A stretch of 15,403 nt of DNA, taken from contig JAKAPN010000001.1 in NCBI GenBank assembly GCA_021822995.1, forward strand, positions 1 to 15,403, written 5' to 3'. The position numbers and the translations under genes were made by a program. This stretch comes from an archaeon. GTDB taxonomy: Archaea > Thermoproteota > Nitrososphaeria > Nitrososphaerales > Gagatemarchaeaceae. The notes beneath the pieces were generated by a model. It did not search any database. It saw only the letters and a list, made by a program, of their open reading frames with translations, and was not told the origin of the DNA. This document shows, piece after piece, positions 7,616 to 14,111 of the stretch (position 1 is the stretch's first letter; every line of letters begins with the position of its first letter).

Positions 7616-8267
7616 ACTGGATCCACTTCTGGACCAGCGGGGTGGCCTGCATCCTGCTGGCCATCATGAACCTCCCCTGGTCGGACACCCTCATCCTGAC
7701 GGTCCCGTCCGTGGAGTACTCCACCGCAGCCACGGTCCTCGGCGCGTGCACCCCCTCCTCGAGCATCAGCAGCCCTGTCACCCCGTTCTCCCTCAGCTTC
7801 TGCCTCAGGTAGTCGAGGAACCTCAGGGACTTGTCCACCCCGACGTACTTCACGAAGTCTGTGAACGAGTCGACCACCAGGCGCTCGTCACGGTCAGGGT
7901 CGACCCTCGAGTCGTCGAAGAGCTTGCTGAGGGAGACAGAGACGTCGGTCAGCGACGCCAGCGAGACCGAGTATTTCGACCGCTTCCCCCCAAGCCTCCA
8001 CGAGTAGCAGTCCAGGACATGGAGCCTCTCGGGGACCCCCTCGGTCCAGCGGAACATCGCCATGGTCTCCCCGATGGCCTGGTCCGCCTCCGCCGTGGAC
8101 ACCAGGAGCGCCTGGTCACCTCTGACCAGCCCGGTGTGGAGGAAGAGCTTCCCCAGTATGCTCTTCCCTGCCCCCGGCGGCCCGAGGACCAGCACCAGAG
8201 ACCCCTTCGGCACCCCGCCGAGTATCACCTGGTCGAGTTCGGGGACGCCGAGGTTGAGCCTCTGCAC
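7602..8267 (-). CDS. KaiC/RadA-like single-domain ATPase (ArlH-like candidate)
   Basis: From GTG 8267 the protein is about 221 residues. It begins RLNLGVPELDQVILGGVPKG, the usual KaiC/RadA-superfamily entry. Walker A is GPPGAGKS (29-36), the STAEADQAI segment sits near 57-65 where KaiC proteins carry catalytic glutamates (here one Glu rather than a Glu pair), and Walker B ends at D133 (LVVDSF). A C-terminal beta strand and an Arg/Met-rich tail follow. The frame continues upstream to 8432, but those codons are antisense to the divergent partner and do not resemble protein. GTG 8267 lies about 28 nt from the shared TATA box. ArlH, a KaiC-like ATPase, binds ArlI in archaella, so a similar role with the neighbouring ATPase is possible but unproven. 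A regulatory KaiC-like ATPase with another partner is the alternative. Confidence 0.85.
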   Translation of the reverse strand: MQRLNLGVPELDQVILGGVPKGSLVLVLGPPGAGKSILGKLFLHTGLVRGDQALLVSTAEADQAIGETMAMFRWTEGVPERLHVLDCYSWRLGGKRSKYSVSLASLTDVSVSLSKLFDDSRVDPDRDERLVVDSFTDFVKYVGVDKSLRFLDYLRQKLRENGVTGLLMLEEGVHAPRTVAAVEYSTDGTVRMRVSDQGRFMMASRMQATPLVQKWIQFTIG

Positions 8268-8289
8268 GGTCCCCGCAGCCTCGCGCAAA

Positions 8290-8299
8290 CGCTTAAAGA
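8290..8299. promoter_or_regulatory. Shared divergent TATA-like element
   Basis: CGCTTAAAGA reads CTTAAAG on plus and CTTTAAG on minus, a nearly symmetrical TATA core. It is centred near 8295, about 28 nt from TTG 8323 (plus) and 28 nt from GTG 8267 (minus). No second AT-rich element exists in the 55-nt gap between the two genes, so one box probably serves both directions. Confidence 0.5.
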
Positions 8300-8322
8300 C
8301 TTTGCAGCGCCGATTCGAAACG

Positions 8323-9054
8323 TTGTACACCCATGTGGGGGTGAAGGGGGTGGACGCCCTCCTCGACGGGAAGGGCATCCCGAGCGGGCACAACGTCCTG
8401 GTCCTGGGCGCCCCCGGGAGCGGGAAGACCACCTTCGGCCTCCAGTACCTGGTGGCGGGCGCAAAGGCGGGTGAAAACGGCGTTTACGTGTCCCTGGACG
8501 AGGACCCGGACAGGCTCCTGGAGAGCACCGAGCCCCTCGGGCTGGGGGCCAAGGAGGCTGTCGCGGACAAGAAGATAGCGGTGGTGGACGCGTCCCCCAT
8601 CAGGTTACTACCGGCGAAGGTCAAGCTCGGCTCGACCGAGATCGGGAGAAAGGAGTTCGCCGTCGCCACCCTGATCAACTCCGTGACCGACGCCATCAAG
8701 AAGGTGGGAGCCCGGAGGGTGGTCATCGACCCCATCTCCACCCTGGTGGTCCACTACTCCGACGACTACGAGAGGAGGATAGCCCTCCTCGACCTGATGG
8801 CCGCCACGGTCAGGAGCAGGTGCACCACCCTGCTGGTGGCCGAGATGAGCGACCCGTCCCTGGAGCGGAAGTACCAGTTCGAGGAGTTCGTGGTGGACGG
8901 GGTCCTGGTCCTCACCAGGGTCCTGAGCGGCCAGAGCTTCACCCGGGTCTTCAGCGTGGAGAAGATGAGGGGGATAGACAACGACAGCCAGCCCCACCCC
9001 TACAGGATATCCGAAGGCGGGATCGAGGTCTTCCCGACCGAGCAGCTCTTCTAG
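8323..9054 (+). CDS. KaiC-like single-domain ATPase, divergent partner
   Basis: From TTG 8323 the protein is 243 residues. GVKGVDALLDGKGIPSGHNVL leads into Walker A GAPGSGKTT (29-37). YVSLDEDP (55-62) occupies the catalytic-acid position of KaiC proteins, and Walker B ends at D136 (RRVVIDPIST). Thr/Ser residues downstream and the segment LLVAEMSD are typical of the KaiC core. It is a paralogue of its divergent neighbour by fold, but the two sequences differ widely outside motifs. Alternative starts are GTG 8335 and 8341. TTG 8323 is favoured by the 28-nt distance to the shared TATA box. The frame's earlier codons back to 8062 are antisense to the neighbour. It ends with a TAG that shares bases with the next gene's stop. 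Confidence 0.87.
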   Translation: MYTHVGVKGVDALLDGKGIPSGHNVLVLGAPGSGKTTFGLQYLVAGAKAGENGVYVSLDEDPDRLLESTEPLGLGAKEAVADKKIAVVDASPIRLLPAKVKLGSTEIGRKEFAVATLINSVTDAIKKVGARRVVIDPISTLVVHYSDDYERRIALLDLMAATVRSRCTTLLVAEMSDPSLERKYQFEEFVVDGVLVLTRVLSGQSFTRVFSVEKMRGIDNDSQPHPYRISEGGIEVFPTEQLF

Positions 9055-9425
9055 GCGAAGAGGCCTATCTCTTCCCTGGCCCTGGTCTCAGGGACGAGGG
9101 CGGCAGTCAGCATCCCGGTCAGGTGCCTGTAGGACTCCAAGAAGGCGGCCCCCTGCTTCGTGGCGATGTAGGCCACCCTCCCTTCGTCGTCGACGACGGT
9201 GTCGATTAGCCTGGCCCCCATCAGCTGGGAGAGGAGGTAGGTGGCGGTGACCGAGTTGACGTTGGCCCTGATCAGCACCGCGTTCTTCGAAGACGCGCTG
9301 GCGCACGCGTCGAGCACGTCGGCCACCACGTCCAGGCGCCCCCTGTTCTTGGCCGGGGCGGCGAGCCTCGATCTCAGCGGCGCCTGCCGCTGGTCCCTCC
9401 GGTCTGTCTGCAGCGCCGGTAGCAT
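9051..9425 (-). CDS. Small winged-helix DNA-binding protein (ArnR1-like type)
   Basis: This 124-residue protein has RGRLDVVADVLDACA (28-42) starting the domain and a recognition-helix region at VNSVTATYLLSQLMGARLI (56-74). A beta wing follows (TVVDDEGRVAYIATKQGAAFLES), then a C-terminal helix. This is the layout of archaeal ArnR1-like winged helix-turn-helix regulators, where the 'I+A.+N...T..YL..L...GLI' pattern is characteristic. The first 27 residues are Arg/Pro/Gln-rich and probably unstructured. ATG 9425 lies about 27 nt from a TATA-like box, supporting the long form. It converges on the second KaiC-like gene and is a candidate regulator of the pilus/KaiC cluster, by proximity only. Confidence 0.75.
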   Translation of the reverse strand: MLPALQTDRRDQRQAPLRSRLAAPAKNRGRLDVVADVLDACASASSKNAVLIRANVNSVTATYLLSQLMGARLIDTVVDDEGRVAYIATKQGAAFLESYRHLTGMLTAALVPETRAREEIGLFA

Positions 9426-9448
9426 GGCGGTGGGTGGTCAGGGCGCCC

Positions 9449-9457
9449 GATTAGAGG
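9449..9457 (-). promoter_or_regulatory. TATA-like element of the winged-helix gene
   Basis: On the minus strand CCTCTAATC is centred about 27 nt before ATG 9425. It gives an essentially leaderless transcript. It is one of several boxes in this window with the same spacing. Confidence 0.4.
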
Positions 9458-9608
9458 AGGTGTATCTCCAAGGCGTACAGACACGCAGGCGAGCGCCGCC
9501 CGGCTCGTCTGGGTTCGGCGCGGACGGGGCATGTTCCGCAGGGGGCCCCGGCCCGGCTATACCGCTTAACGAGATGAGCGCGACTTCTCAAGAAGAATAG
9601 AGTCGCAC

Positions 9609-9616
9609 CGTTATCG
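9609..9616 (+). promoter_or_regulatory. TATA-like element of the broken transposase
   Basis: CGTTATCG is centred about 29 nt before ATG 9641, again consistent with a leaderless start. The preceding 9426-9608 interval shows no gene or clear repeat. Confidence 0.35.
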
Positions 9617-9640
9617 CACCACCGTGAGACCCAGAGCCTG

Positions 9641-11028
9641 ATGCAGGAGCCAAACTCAAAGCAGGTCGCGGTCTACGTGCCCGAGTTCGTCAGAGCAGGG
9701 TTGGGCCTCGCGATCTCGCAGATCTACGATGGCAGGGTCTACGATGACTTCCCGGGCAGATGCCAGCACTGTGGGAGCGTCAGACGCATCAAGAACGGGC
9801 GCCAGGGCGCGCTCTTCGCCAAGCTCATCTCTCCAGAGGGAAACTTCGTGGACGTGAACGTCATACTTCAGAGGTACATCTGCAGGGACTGCGGGGGCAC
9901 CTACACCTCCCGCGGCCCTTTCTACGAAGGCACGATCTACGGGGCGCCGATCGTCGCCCTTGCCCTCTCTATGGACCATCCGGCATACTCTGTGGAGAGA
10001 CGCTCGCCAACTAACCTCGGCGCCCAGATGAGCACGGACGCCGTGCTCGACTACGTGAGGCTCCTCGCCGACAGGGCGAAGGAGCTCGCCCCGCTCATCG
10101 AGGGGCAGTGAGACGGCCTGTTCGCGATAAACAAACGTGCTCAAACTCCTCTTCGGGGTCGAGGACGTGGGGCAGCTGAAGGAGAAAGCAGCTTCCTCAG
10201 GTGAGCGTCGAATCGCTCACCGACGAGACTTGCCCGAGGAGGAAGGGCGCGGTGAAGAAGATCATGGATGAGATCGTGGAAGGGAAGAAGCGCGTAGTGC
10301 ACAGGGGCATGAATGAAGGGCGACTTGGTCGTCGTCGACGGGAAGGACGGGAGGAGGGCCTCGTTCCCAGACTCCTTCACGTTCGCCCTTTCGTATCTGC
10401 CGGGGGCTCAGGCCTACGCGTCCCTGATCTGCACCCCCCGACCGTTCAACCAGATGCTCGCTGACGTGCTGTTCAGGGCGCTCGAGGGGGCGTCCTTCAA
10501 CATGACAGACGGCTCCCACAACTACACCGAGGTGGTGAAGGACCACGTCATTCATCGACCCGGCCCACAGGACGAGGACGGAGCTGAGGCGCGACCCGAA
10601 GTTCAAGGGGATGAAGAAGGAGCTCACCGAATCGGGCAAGAAGGTCATGGAGGCGAAGGGTGAGGAGGAGAGGACGAAGGCCATCGAGCGCAGGAAAGAG
10701 AAGATCGGGGAGGTCTCTCGGTATGCCAAGGCGAAGTATCAGGATGTCAAGAGGTCGACCATCGAGCAGGTGAGGAGGGAGCACCCTGAGCTCTTCGACG
10801 GCAAGGGCGGCTTCACGGGTAGAGCCGTCACCAGCAACGGAGCGGAAGGAGGGAGGGAACCATCGGGTCAAGGACGCGGTCAGGGTCCCGTACTCGAGGG
10901 TCGACTCTGCTGCCGGAGAGAGCATACTCGCGACGATCAGGGACTCCCTCTCGACCATCAGGGCTGGCAGGGCCGTGGCGAACGCCGCCGGAGCGTTCAC
11001 GTTCGGGAGGGTGATGCTGGGGGCGTGA
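9641..11028 (+). pseudogene. Zinc-ribbon DDE transposase, broken by a stop and at least four frameshifts
   Basis: The N-terminal part (9641-10111) is intact: a zinc ribbon CxxC...CxxC (CQHCGS, CRDCGG), then FYEGTIYGAPIVALALSM and a helix-turn-helix-like stretch. This is the usual N-terminus of large archaeal DDE transposases. The rest continues in shifting frames. VLKLLFGVEDVGQ starts at 10137, VESLTDETCPRRKGAVKK is in the frame of 10201, and GDLVVVDGKDGR with NMTDGSHNY is in the frame of 10313. TRTELRRDPKFKGMKKEL is in the frame of 10611, and EGGNHRVKDAVRVPYSR runs to TGA 11026. Reassembled, it is about 460 residues. Candidate catalytic residues are Asp in VVVDG, Asp in MTDGS and Glu in the TSN..EGG segment. 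No terminal inverted repeat was found, so the element's ends are unknown. The family is not named with confidence. Confidence 0.75.
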
Positions 11029-11198
11029 GATGGGCAACCACACAGGAGAAGATTGAACGGAGTGTGGCCAGCTGGAAAGGCAACCTGGGATGCCCACGCG
11101 CGGAGCCTCCAGACAACCTGCAGATGGCATCGCGCATCCTCCAAGGAGGCGGATGGAGCCAGCCAACAAAGCGACATCGCCCGTCCGAGCCTCGCAAA

Positions 11199-11206
11199 GA
11201 GCTTAA
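11199..11206 (+). promoter_or_regulatory. TATA-like element, decides between two starts
   Basis: GAGCTTAA, continuing into TT, is AT-rich and centred about 30 nt before GTG 11234. The longer frame would begin at TTG 11207, directly on this box, so the GTG is favoured. The interval 11029-11198 before it holds no recognisable gene. Confidence 0.35.
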
Positions 11207-11233
11207 TTGGCGTCCCGTCGGCTATTCAAGATC

Positions 11234-11983
11234 GTGCCGAAGAAGGCCGGGTCAAAGAAGAGCGATCTTGTGAAGGGTGCAGTGAAGCTCAGCAAGGAAT
11301 ACCAGGAGCTTCAGCGCGTGACCGAGCTTGAGCGAAAGGGTAGGAAGGAACTCGTCGAGAAATTCAGGAGTCTGCAGGGATGGGTGGGAAAGAGCGTCCC
11401 CATTCCCGGCAGCGCGCTGGCGACGGATTCGCCCCAGATAAAGGAAGCCTACGTGACCAGCGACTGCGTGGTGGTCACGGTCGGCCCGAGCGGGGCCGAG
11501 CGGAAGACGCCCCTCGAGGAGCTGGAGCCGTCGGTGTTCGTGTCTGTCATCCAGGATTTCGCCCCGAAGCTCAGGAGGCTGGTCCTGGACAAGAAGCGGG
11601 AACTCATCGAAGCGGGCGCGCCCAGGATCGAGCTGAGGACCACGCTGGCCGGCTCACAGGTGCTCCTCTTCGACTGGAGGCAGTACAGGCTTACACTCGC
11701 GAACAAGGGAGGGGATGCCAGAGACTTGCGACTCTCAGCGGGGGGAGACGTGACCCAGAACTACGGCCCCTTCGCGGTGAGGAAAGGGGACAAGATCGAG
11801 CTGAGCCTGCGCCGCTTCAGGGCGCTTTCGTCCGCGGGGTCCGTGCCTGTAACGATACGCTGTAGAGACGAGGACGGCCACGAGTACGAGGGCAACGGAA
11901 CGGTCAAGCTAGAAACCGACGACTGGCAGGAGGTAAGGATGTCCCTGAAGGAGCCGGAGGGACTCTCCGAGGACCACTGGTAG
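11234..11983 (+). CDS. Cytoplasmic protein of unknown function: coiled-coil N-terminus and beta-rich C-terminus
   Basis: About 249 residues from GTG 11234; a TTG at 11207 would add nine. There is no signal peptide or membrane segment. The N-terminus is very basic (KKAGSKKSDLVKGAVKL), followed by a charged helix rich in Glu, Lys and Leu that may form a coiled coil (about 20-60). A middle helical region (RRLVLDKKRELIEAGAPRIE) leads to a beta-sandwich-like C-terminal half with LTLANKGGDARDLRLSAGG and GPFAVRKGDKIEL, a pattern seen in CARDB-like or similar beta domains. The tail is acidic. I do not recognise the family. It stands alone, flanked by the dead transposase upstream and the CxC membrane protein downstream on the same strand. 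Codon use is ordinary for this genome. Confidence 0.75.
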   Translation: MPKKAGSKKSDLVKGAVKLSKEYQELQRVTELERKGRKELVEKFRSLQGWVGKSVPIPGSALATDSPQIKEAYVTSDCVVVTVGPSGAERKTPLEELEPSVFVSVIQDFAPKLRRLVLDKKRELIEAGAPRIELRTTLAGSQVLLFDWRQYRLTLANKGGDARDLRLSAGGDVTQNYGPFAVRKGDKIELSLRRFRALSSAGSVPVTIRCRDEDGHEYEGNGTVKLETDDWQEVRMSLKEPEGLSEDHW

Positions 11984-12050
11984 CGGCGACGCAACCTCTG
12001 CGACGACATGGGTGGGCTGGCCATGCGCCTCGCCCTCCGGCCCCTCAGAC

Positions 12051-12059
12051 AGACATAAG
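12051..12059 (+). promoter_or_regulatory. TATA-like element of the small CxC protein
   Basis: GACATAAGT is centred roughly 32 nt before ATG 12088, slightly further than in the other units. The sequence between is GC-rich. Confidence 0.3.
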
Positions 12060-12087
12060 TGGACGGGCCCCGCAAGTCAGGGCCGTA

Positions 12088-12342
12088 ATGAGAAGGAAGG
12101 AAGCCGCCGTGGTCGCAGTGGCCGTCGCGCTTGCCGCCGTGGCGGCGGTCTTCCTCGTGCCTCTCGTGCCCACCCGGGAGTACTCGAGCTGCGTCTGCCC
12201 GCCGCTGGCAACCTGCAACTGCCCCGAAATCCCGGCGGGGGCCACGGCGCACCTGGTGCTCTGGTCGCCCAGCTGGCTCTTCGCGCGGTACGGGAGCTAC
12301 CTGTCTACCCATCCGCTGGGATACGCCGTCGTCCCTCCCTGA
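12088..12342 (+). CDS. Small membrane-anchored protein with a CxC-x5-CxC cysteine motif
   Basis: 84 residues. MRRKE precedes a hydrophobic helix AAVVAVAVALAAVAAVFLVPLV (6-27), so it is an N-terminally anchored or exported protein with the remainder outside. The outside part has four cysteines, C35, C37, C43 and C45 (CVCPPLATCNC), a compact arrangement that could bind a metal or form two disulfides. An aromatic region follows (VLWSPSWLFARYGSYL). ATG 12088 follows a TATA-like box. The frame's codons are strongly G/C-ending, as expected for a real gene here. No family is recognised. The chance that this is a fortuitous ORF is reduced by the clean membrane-helix plus Cys layout. Confidence 0.6.
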   Translation: MRRKEAAVVAVAVALAAVAAVFLVPLVPTREYSSCVCPPLATCNCPEIPAGATAHLVLWSPSWLFARYGSYLSTHPLGYAVVPP

Positions 12343-12433
12343 GCCGTAGCCGGCCTTGGACGGCGTCGGGGCCGCACAACCGGTGCTAGGCGCTCTCGGT
12401 TGGCCGACTCGCGGGTTCCGGTCCTCCCGGCAA

Positions 12434-12442
12434 CTCTTATCT
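12434..12442 (+). promoter_or_regulatory. TATA-like element of the TrmB-like gene
   Basis: CTCTTATCT is centred about 27 nt before GTG 12465, the same spacing as at the other leaderless genes in this window. Confidence 0.45.
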
Positions 12443-12447
12443 CGCCT

Positions 12448-12468
12448 CGGAGCCACGCGGAGCCGTGG
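12448..12468 (+). repeat. Direct repeat / hairpin between TATA box and start of the TrmB-like gene
   Basis: CGGAGCC occurs twice (12448-12454 and 12458-12464), ten base pairs apart start to start. The overlapping segment CCACG-CGGAGC-CGTGG (12453-12468) is also an inverted repeat that spans the GTG start. One-turn spacing downstream of the TATA box is a plausible position for a repressor operator, so autoregulation is possible. In GC-rich DNA a repeat this short may also be chance. Confidence 0.3.
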
Positions 12469-13667
12469 ACGAGCGCCTCGTCGAGCTCCTCGGCATCTAC
12501 GGCCTCAGCGAGAGGGAGGCGCGGACCTTCGTCTTCCTGACCAGGAACGGCGCCTGCGGCGCCGGGGACCTGGCGAGGGCCATAGGGATACGCAGGATGG
12601 AGGCCTACAGGCTGCTCAAGCGCCTCCTGGAGCGGGGGATCGTGGTCTCGACGGCTGGGAAGCCGATCAGGTACCAGGCCGAGACCCTGGACGGGGTCGT
12701 CTCCCTCCTCACCGACGAACAGAAGGGGGTCGTCCGCCGGATGGAGGAGGCCCGGGGGGAGCTGGCGGGGCTGTGGAAGCAGGTCCCCAGGGCCCCGGTG
12801 GAGAGCTTCGAGCAGAAGTTCAGGATAATCCAGGGGAGGGAGCAGATCTACAACGCCATGACGAAGATGGTCGAGCTGGCCACCGAGTCCCTGGACCTGG
12901 TCCTGACGAGGAACGACATCACCCAGGCCCACGTGCTCGGGATAGGGGACAAGATAGTGGAGGCGGCCAGGAGGGGGGTGAAGGTGAGCGTGGTCGCCCC
13001 CGTGGACGGCGCGACCCTGGAGGCCGCCGACAGCCTGGCGAAGGCCGCAGAGCTGCGCCACTCCGAGGAAGCCCCCCGGAGCAGGCTCGTGGTCGCAGAC
13101 GGGGCCCAGACCCTGGTCTCCCTGGTCCTGGACGACACCAAGGGGGCGAAGAACGACAGGGACGTGGCCATATGGACGGACAGCAAGGATTACGCGGAGA
13201 CCATGGCGGGGCTCTACCGGGTCTCCTTCGCGAAGGCGGAGGACGCTGGGGAGAGGATCGCCCGGGTCCGCAGCCAGATGAGGTTCGCGGAAAGGACAAC
13301 GTCCATGGTGGCCGTGGTCCGCGACGCCCTCTCAGACCGCGGGTGGAAGGTGGAGGCGCCGGGGATGATCAGAGGGGCCTCCGGAGCTGAGTTCGAGTTC
13401 GCGGCCGTGCTGTCTGGCCCAGACAGGAAGAAGTTCGGCCTGGACGTCGTCTTCGGCCAGAAGGGGGGGTCGGTCGCCGAGAAGGTCGCCGCTTCGGCCC
13501 TGAAGAAGCTGGAGCTCAAGGACGCCGGCCTGGTCATAGTCGCGACCCCGGGGCCGGACGAGCAGACAACAGGCCTGGCGAGGCTCCTGGGGGCGTCCGT
13601 GGTGGACGGGAGCGACGCGGTCGACGCGGCGGCCGCCATCAGGAACTCGGTCGCGGGGGACACCTAG
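12465..13667 (+). CDS. TrmB-family transcriptional regulator with an extra C-terminal domain
   Basis: This 400-residue protein has an N-terminal winged helix (1-75). LVELLGIYGLSEREARTFVFL precedes a recognition region AGDLARAIGIRRMEAYRLLKRL and a wing VVSTAGKPIRYQ, the classic TrmB form. A coiled linker (85-105) and a phospholipase-D-like effector-binding domain follow (about 118-255, with ESLDLVLTRNDI and AARRGVKVSVVAP). Residues ~275-395 are additional: VVRDALSDRGWKVEAPG, SGAEFEFAAVL, KKFGLDVVFG and KDAGLVIVATPG. These read like the fold of Mrr/Holliday-resolvase-type nucleases with the acidic motif changed. Many TrmB proteins respond to sugars, but nothing here shows the ligand. GTG 12465 is about 27 nt after a TATA-like box. 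The 3' end overlaps the convergent gene by 29 nt. Confidence 0.85.
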   Translation: MDERLVELLGIYGLSEREARTFVFLTRNGACGAGDLARAIGIRRMEAYRLLKRLLERGIVVSTAGKPIRYQAETLDGVVSLLTDEQKGVVRRMEEARGELAGLWKQVPRAPVESFEQKFRIIQGREQIYNAMTKMVELATESLDLVLTRNDITQAHVLGIGDKIVEAARRGVKVSVVAPVDGATLEAADSLAKAAELRHSEEAPRSRLVVADGAQTLVSLVLDDTKGAKNDRDVAIWTDSKDYAETMAGLYRVSFAKAEDAGERIARVRSQMRFAERTTSMVAVVRDALSDRGWKVEAPGMIRGASGAEFEFAAVLSGPDRKKFGLDVVFGQKGGSVAEKVAASALKKLELKDAGLVIVATPGPDEQTTGLARLLGASVVDGSDAVDAAAAIRNSVAGDT

Positions 13668-14052
13668 CCCCCTCTGCCACGTCGGAGTACCCGGTCGTTA
13701 TCACGATGTAGTCCTTCAGGGCCTTGGTGACGTTGTTGATGGCGAGCATGTCGTTCCTCCTGAGTATGAGGAAGGGGAGCGAGAAGGATATGGAGACGGT
13801 GGTGACTGGGACGGACTCCTCCCCGACTATGGAGACTATGACCTGCTTGTAGGCTGCGTCGAAGGAGGTGGTGTAGATGTTCTTCCTGAGGGAGCCCTTC
13901 TCGAAGACGAGGATCCACCCCTGCTCCTTGGTCAGCCTGTAGCCGAACCCCGAGAGGTGCCGGGTGACCAGGTCCCTCACGGTCCTCCTCCCCACGTCTA
14001 GGGTGAAAGTCTCGGAGTGCTCTCCCACGACGGCCCAGGGGGCGGAGTTCAT
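13639..14052 (-). CDS. Conserved-looking alpha/beta protein of unknown function
   Basis: 137 residues from ATG 14052, read on the minus strand. The protein has a beta-rich start (SETFTLDVGRRTVRDLVTRHL), strands such as GWILVFEKG and KQVIVSIVGEE, then VTTVSISFSLPFLILRRNDM and a helical part ending in KDYIVITTGYSD. It is soluble, with no signal peptide. The final residues (EGARCPPRPSS) fall in the overlap with the TrmB-like gene. An alternative ATG at 14056 is in a different frame that does not look like protein. A TATA-like AATT sequence about 22-25 nt upstream supports 14052. No family recognised. The convergent neighbour gives no clue to its role. Confidence 0.65.
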   Translation of the reverse strand: MNSAPWAVVGEHSETFTLDVGRRTVRDLVTRHLSGFGYRLTKEQGWILVFEKGSLRKNIYTTSFDAAYKQVIVSIVGEESVPVTTVSISFSLPFLILRRNDMLAINNVTKALKDYIVITTGYSDVAEGARCPPRPSS

Positions 14053-14069
14053 TCATAAACGCTGTGGAG

Positions 14070-14077
14070 AAATTATC
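14070..14077 (-). promoter_or_regulatory. TATA-like element of the minus-strand unknown gene
   Basis: Read on the minus strand the sequence is GATAATTT, centred about 22 nt before ATG 14052. It borders the IS6-like remnant, so the insertion may lie immediately upstream of this promoter. Confidence 0.3.
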
Positions 14078-14111
14078 CGGTTCTGCGGTTTTGTTCCTCC
14101 CATGGGGTGGC

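Noticed and set aside
8268..8432. N-terminal extension of the minus KaiC-like protein
   Set aside because: These codons are antisense to the divergent partner and contain no KaiC-like sequence. The GTG at 8267 fits the TATA spacing.
7746..8474. Plus frame across the minus-strand KaiC-like gene
   Set aside because: Arg/Pro/Glu/His-rich shadow. The minus-strand frame carries Walker A and B and is clearly the gene.
11138..11149. Perfect palindrome CCTCCAAGGAGG
   Set aside because: Short, in GC-rich DNA, not near a start with a sensible spacing, and no second copy noticed. Possibly debris from the transposase end, but unsupported.
12297..13061. 254-codon minus frame opposite the TrmB-like gene
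   Set aside because: Antisense shadow rich in Leu/Pro/Gly/His/Arg; the plus-strand frame has a well-formed winged helix and effector domain.
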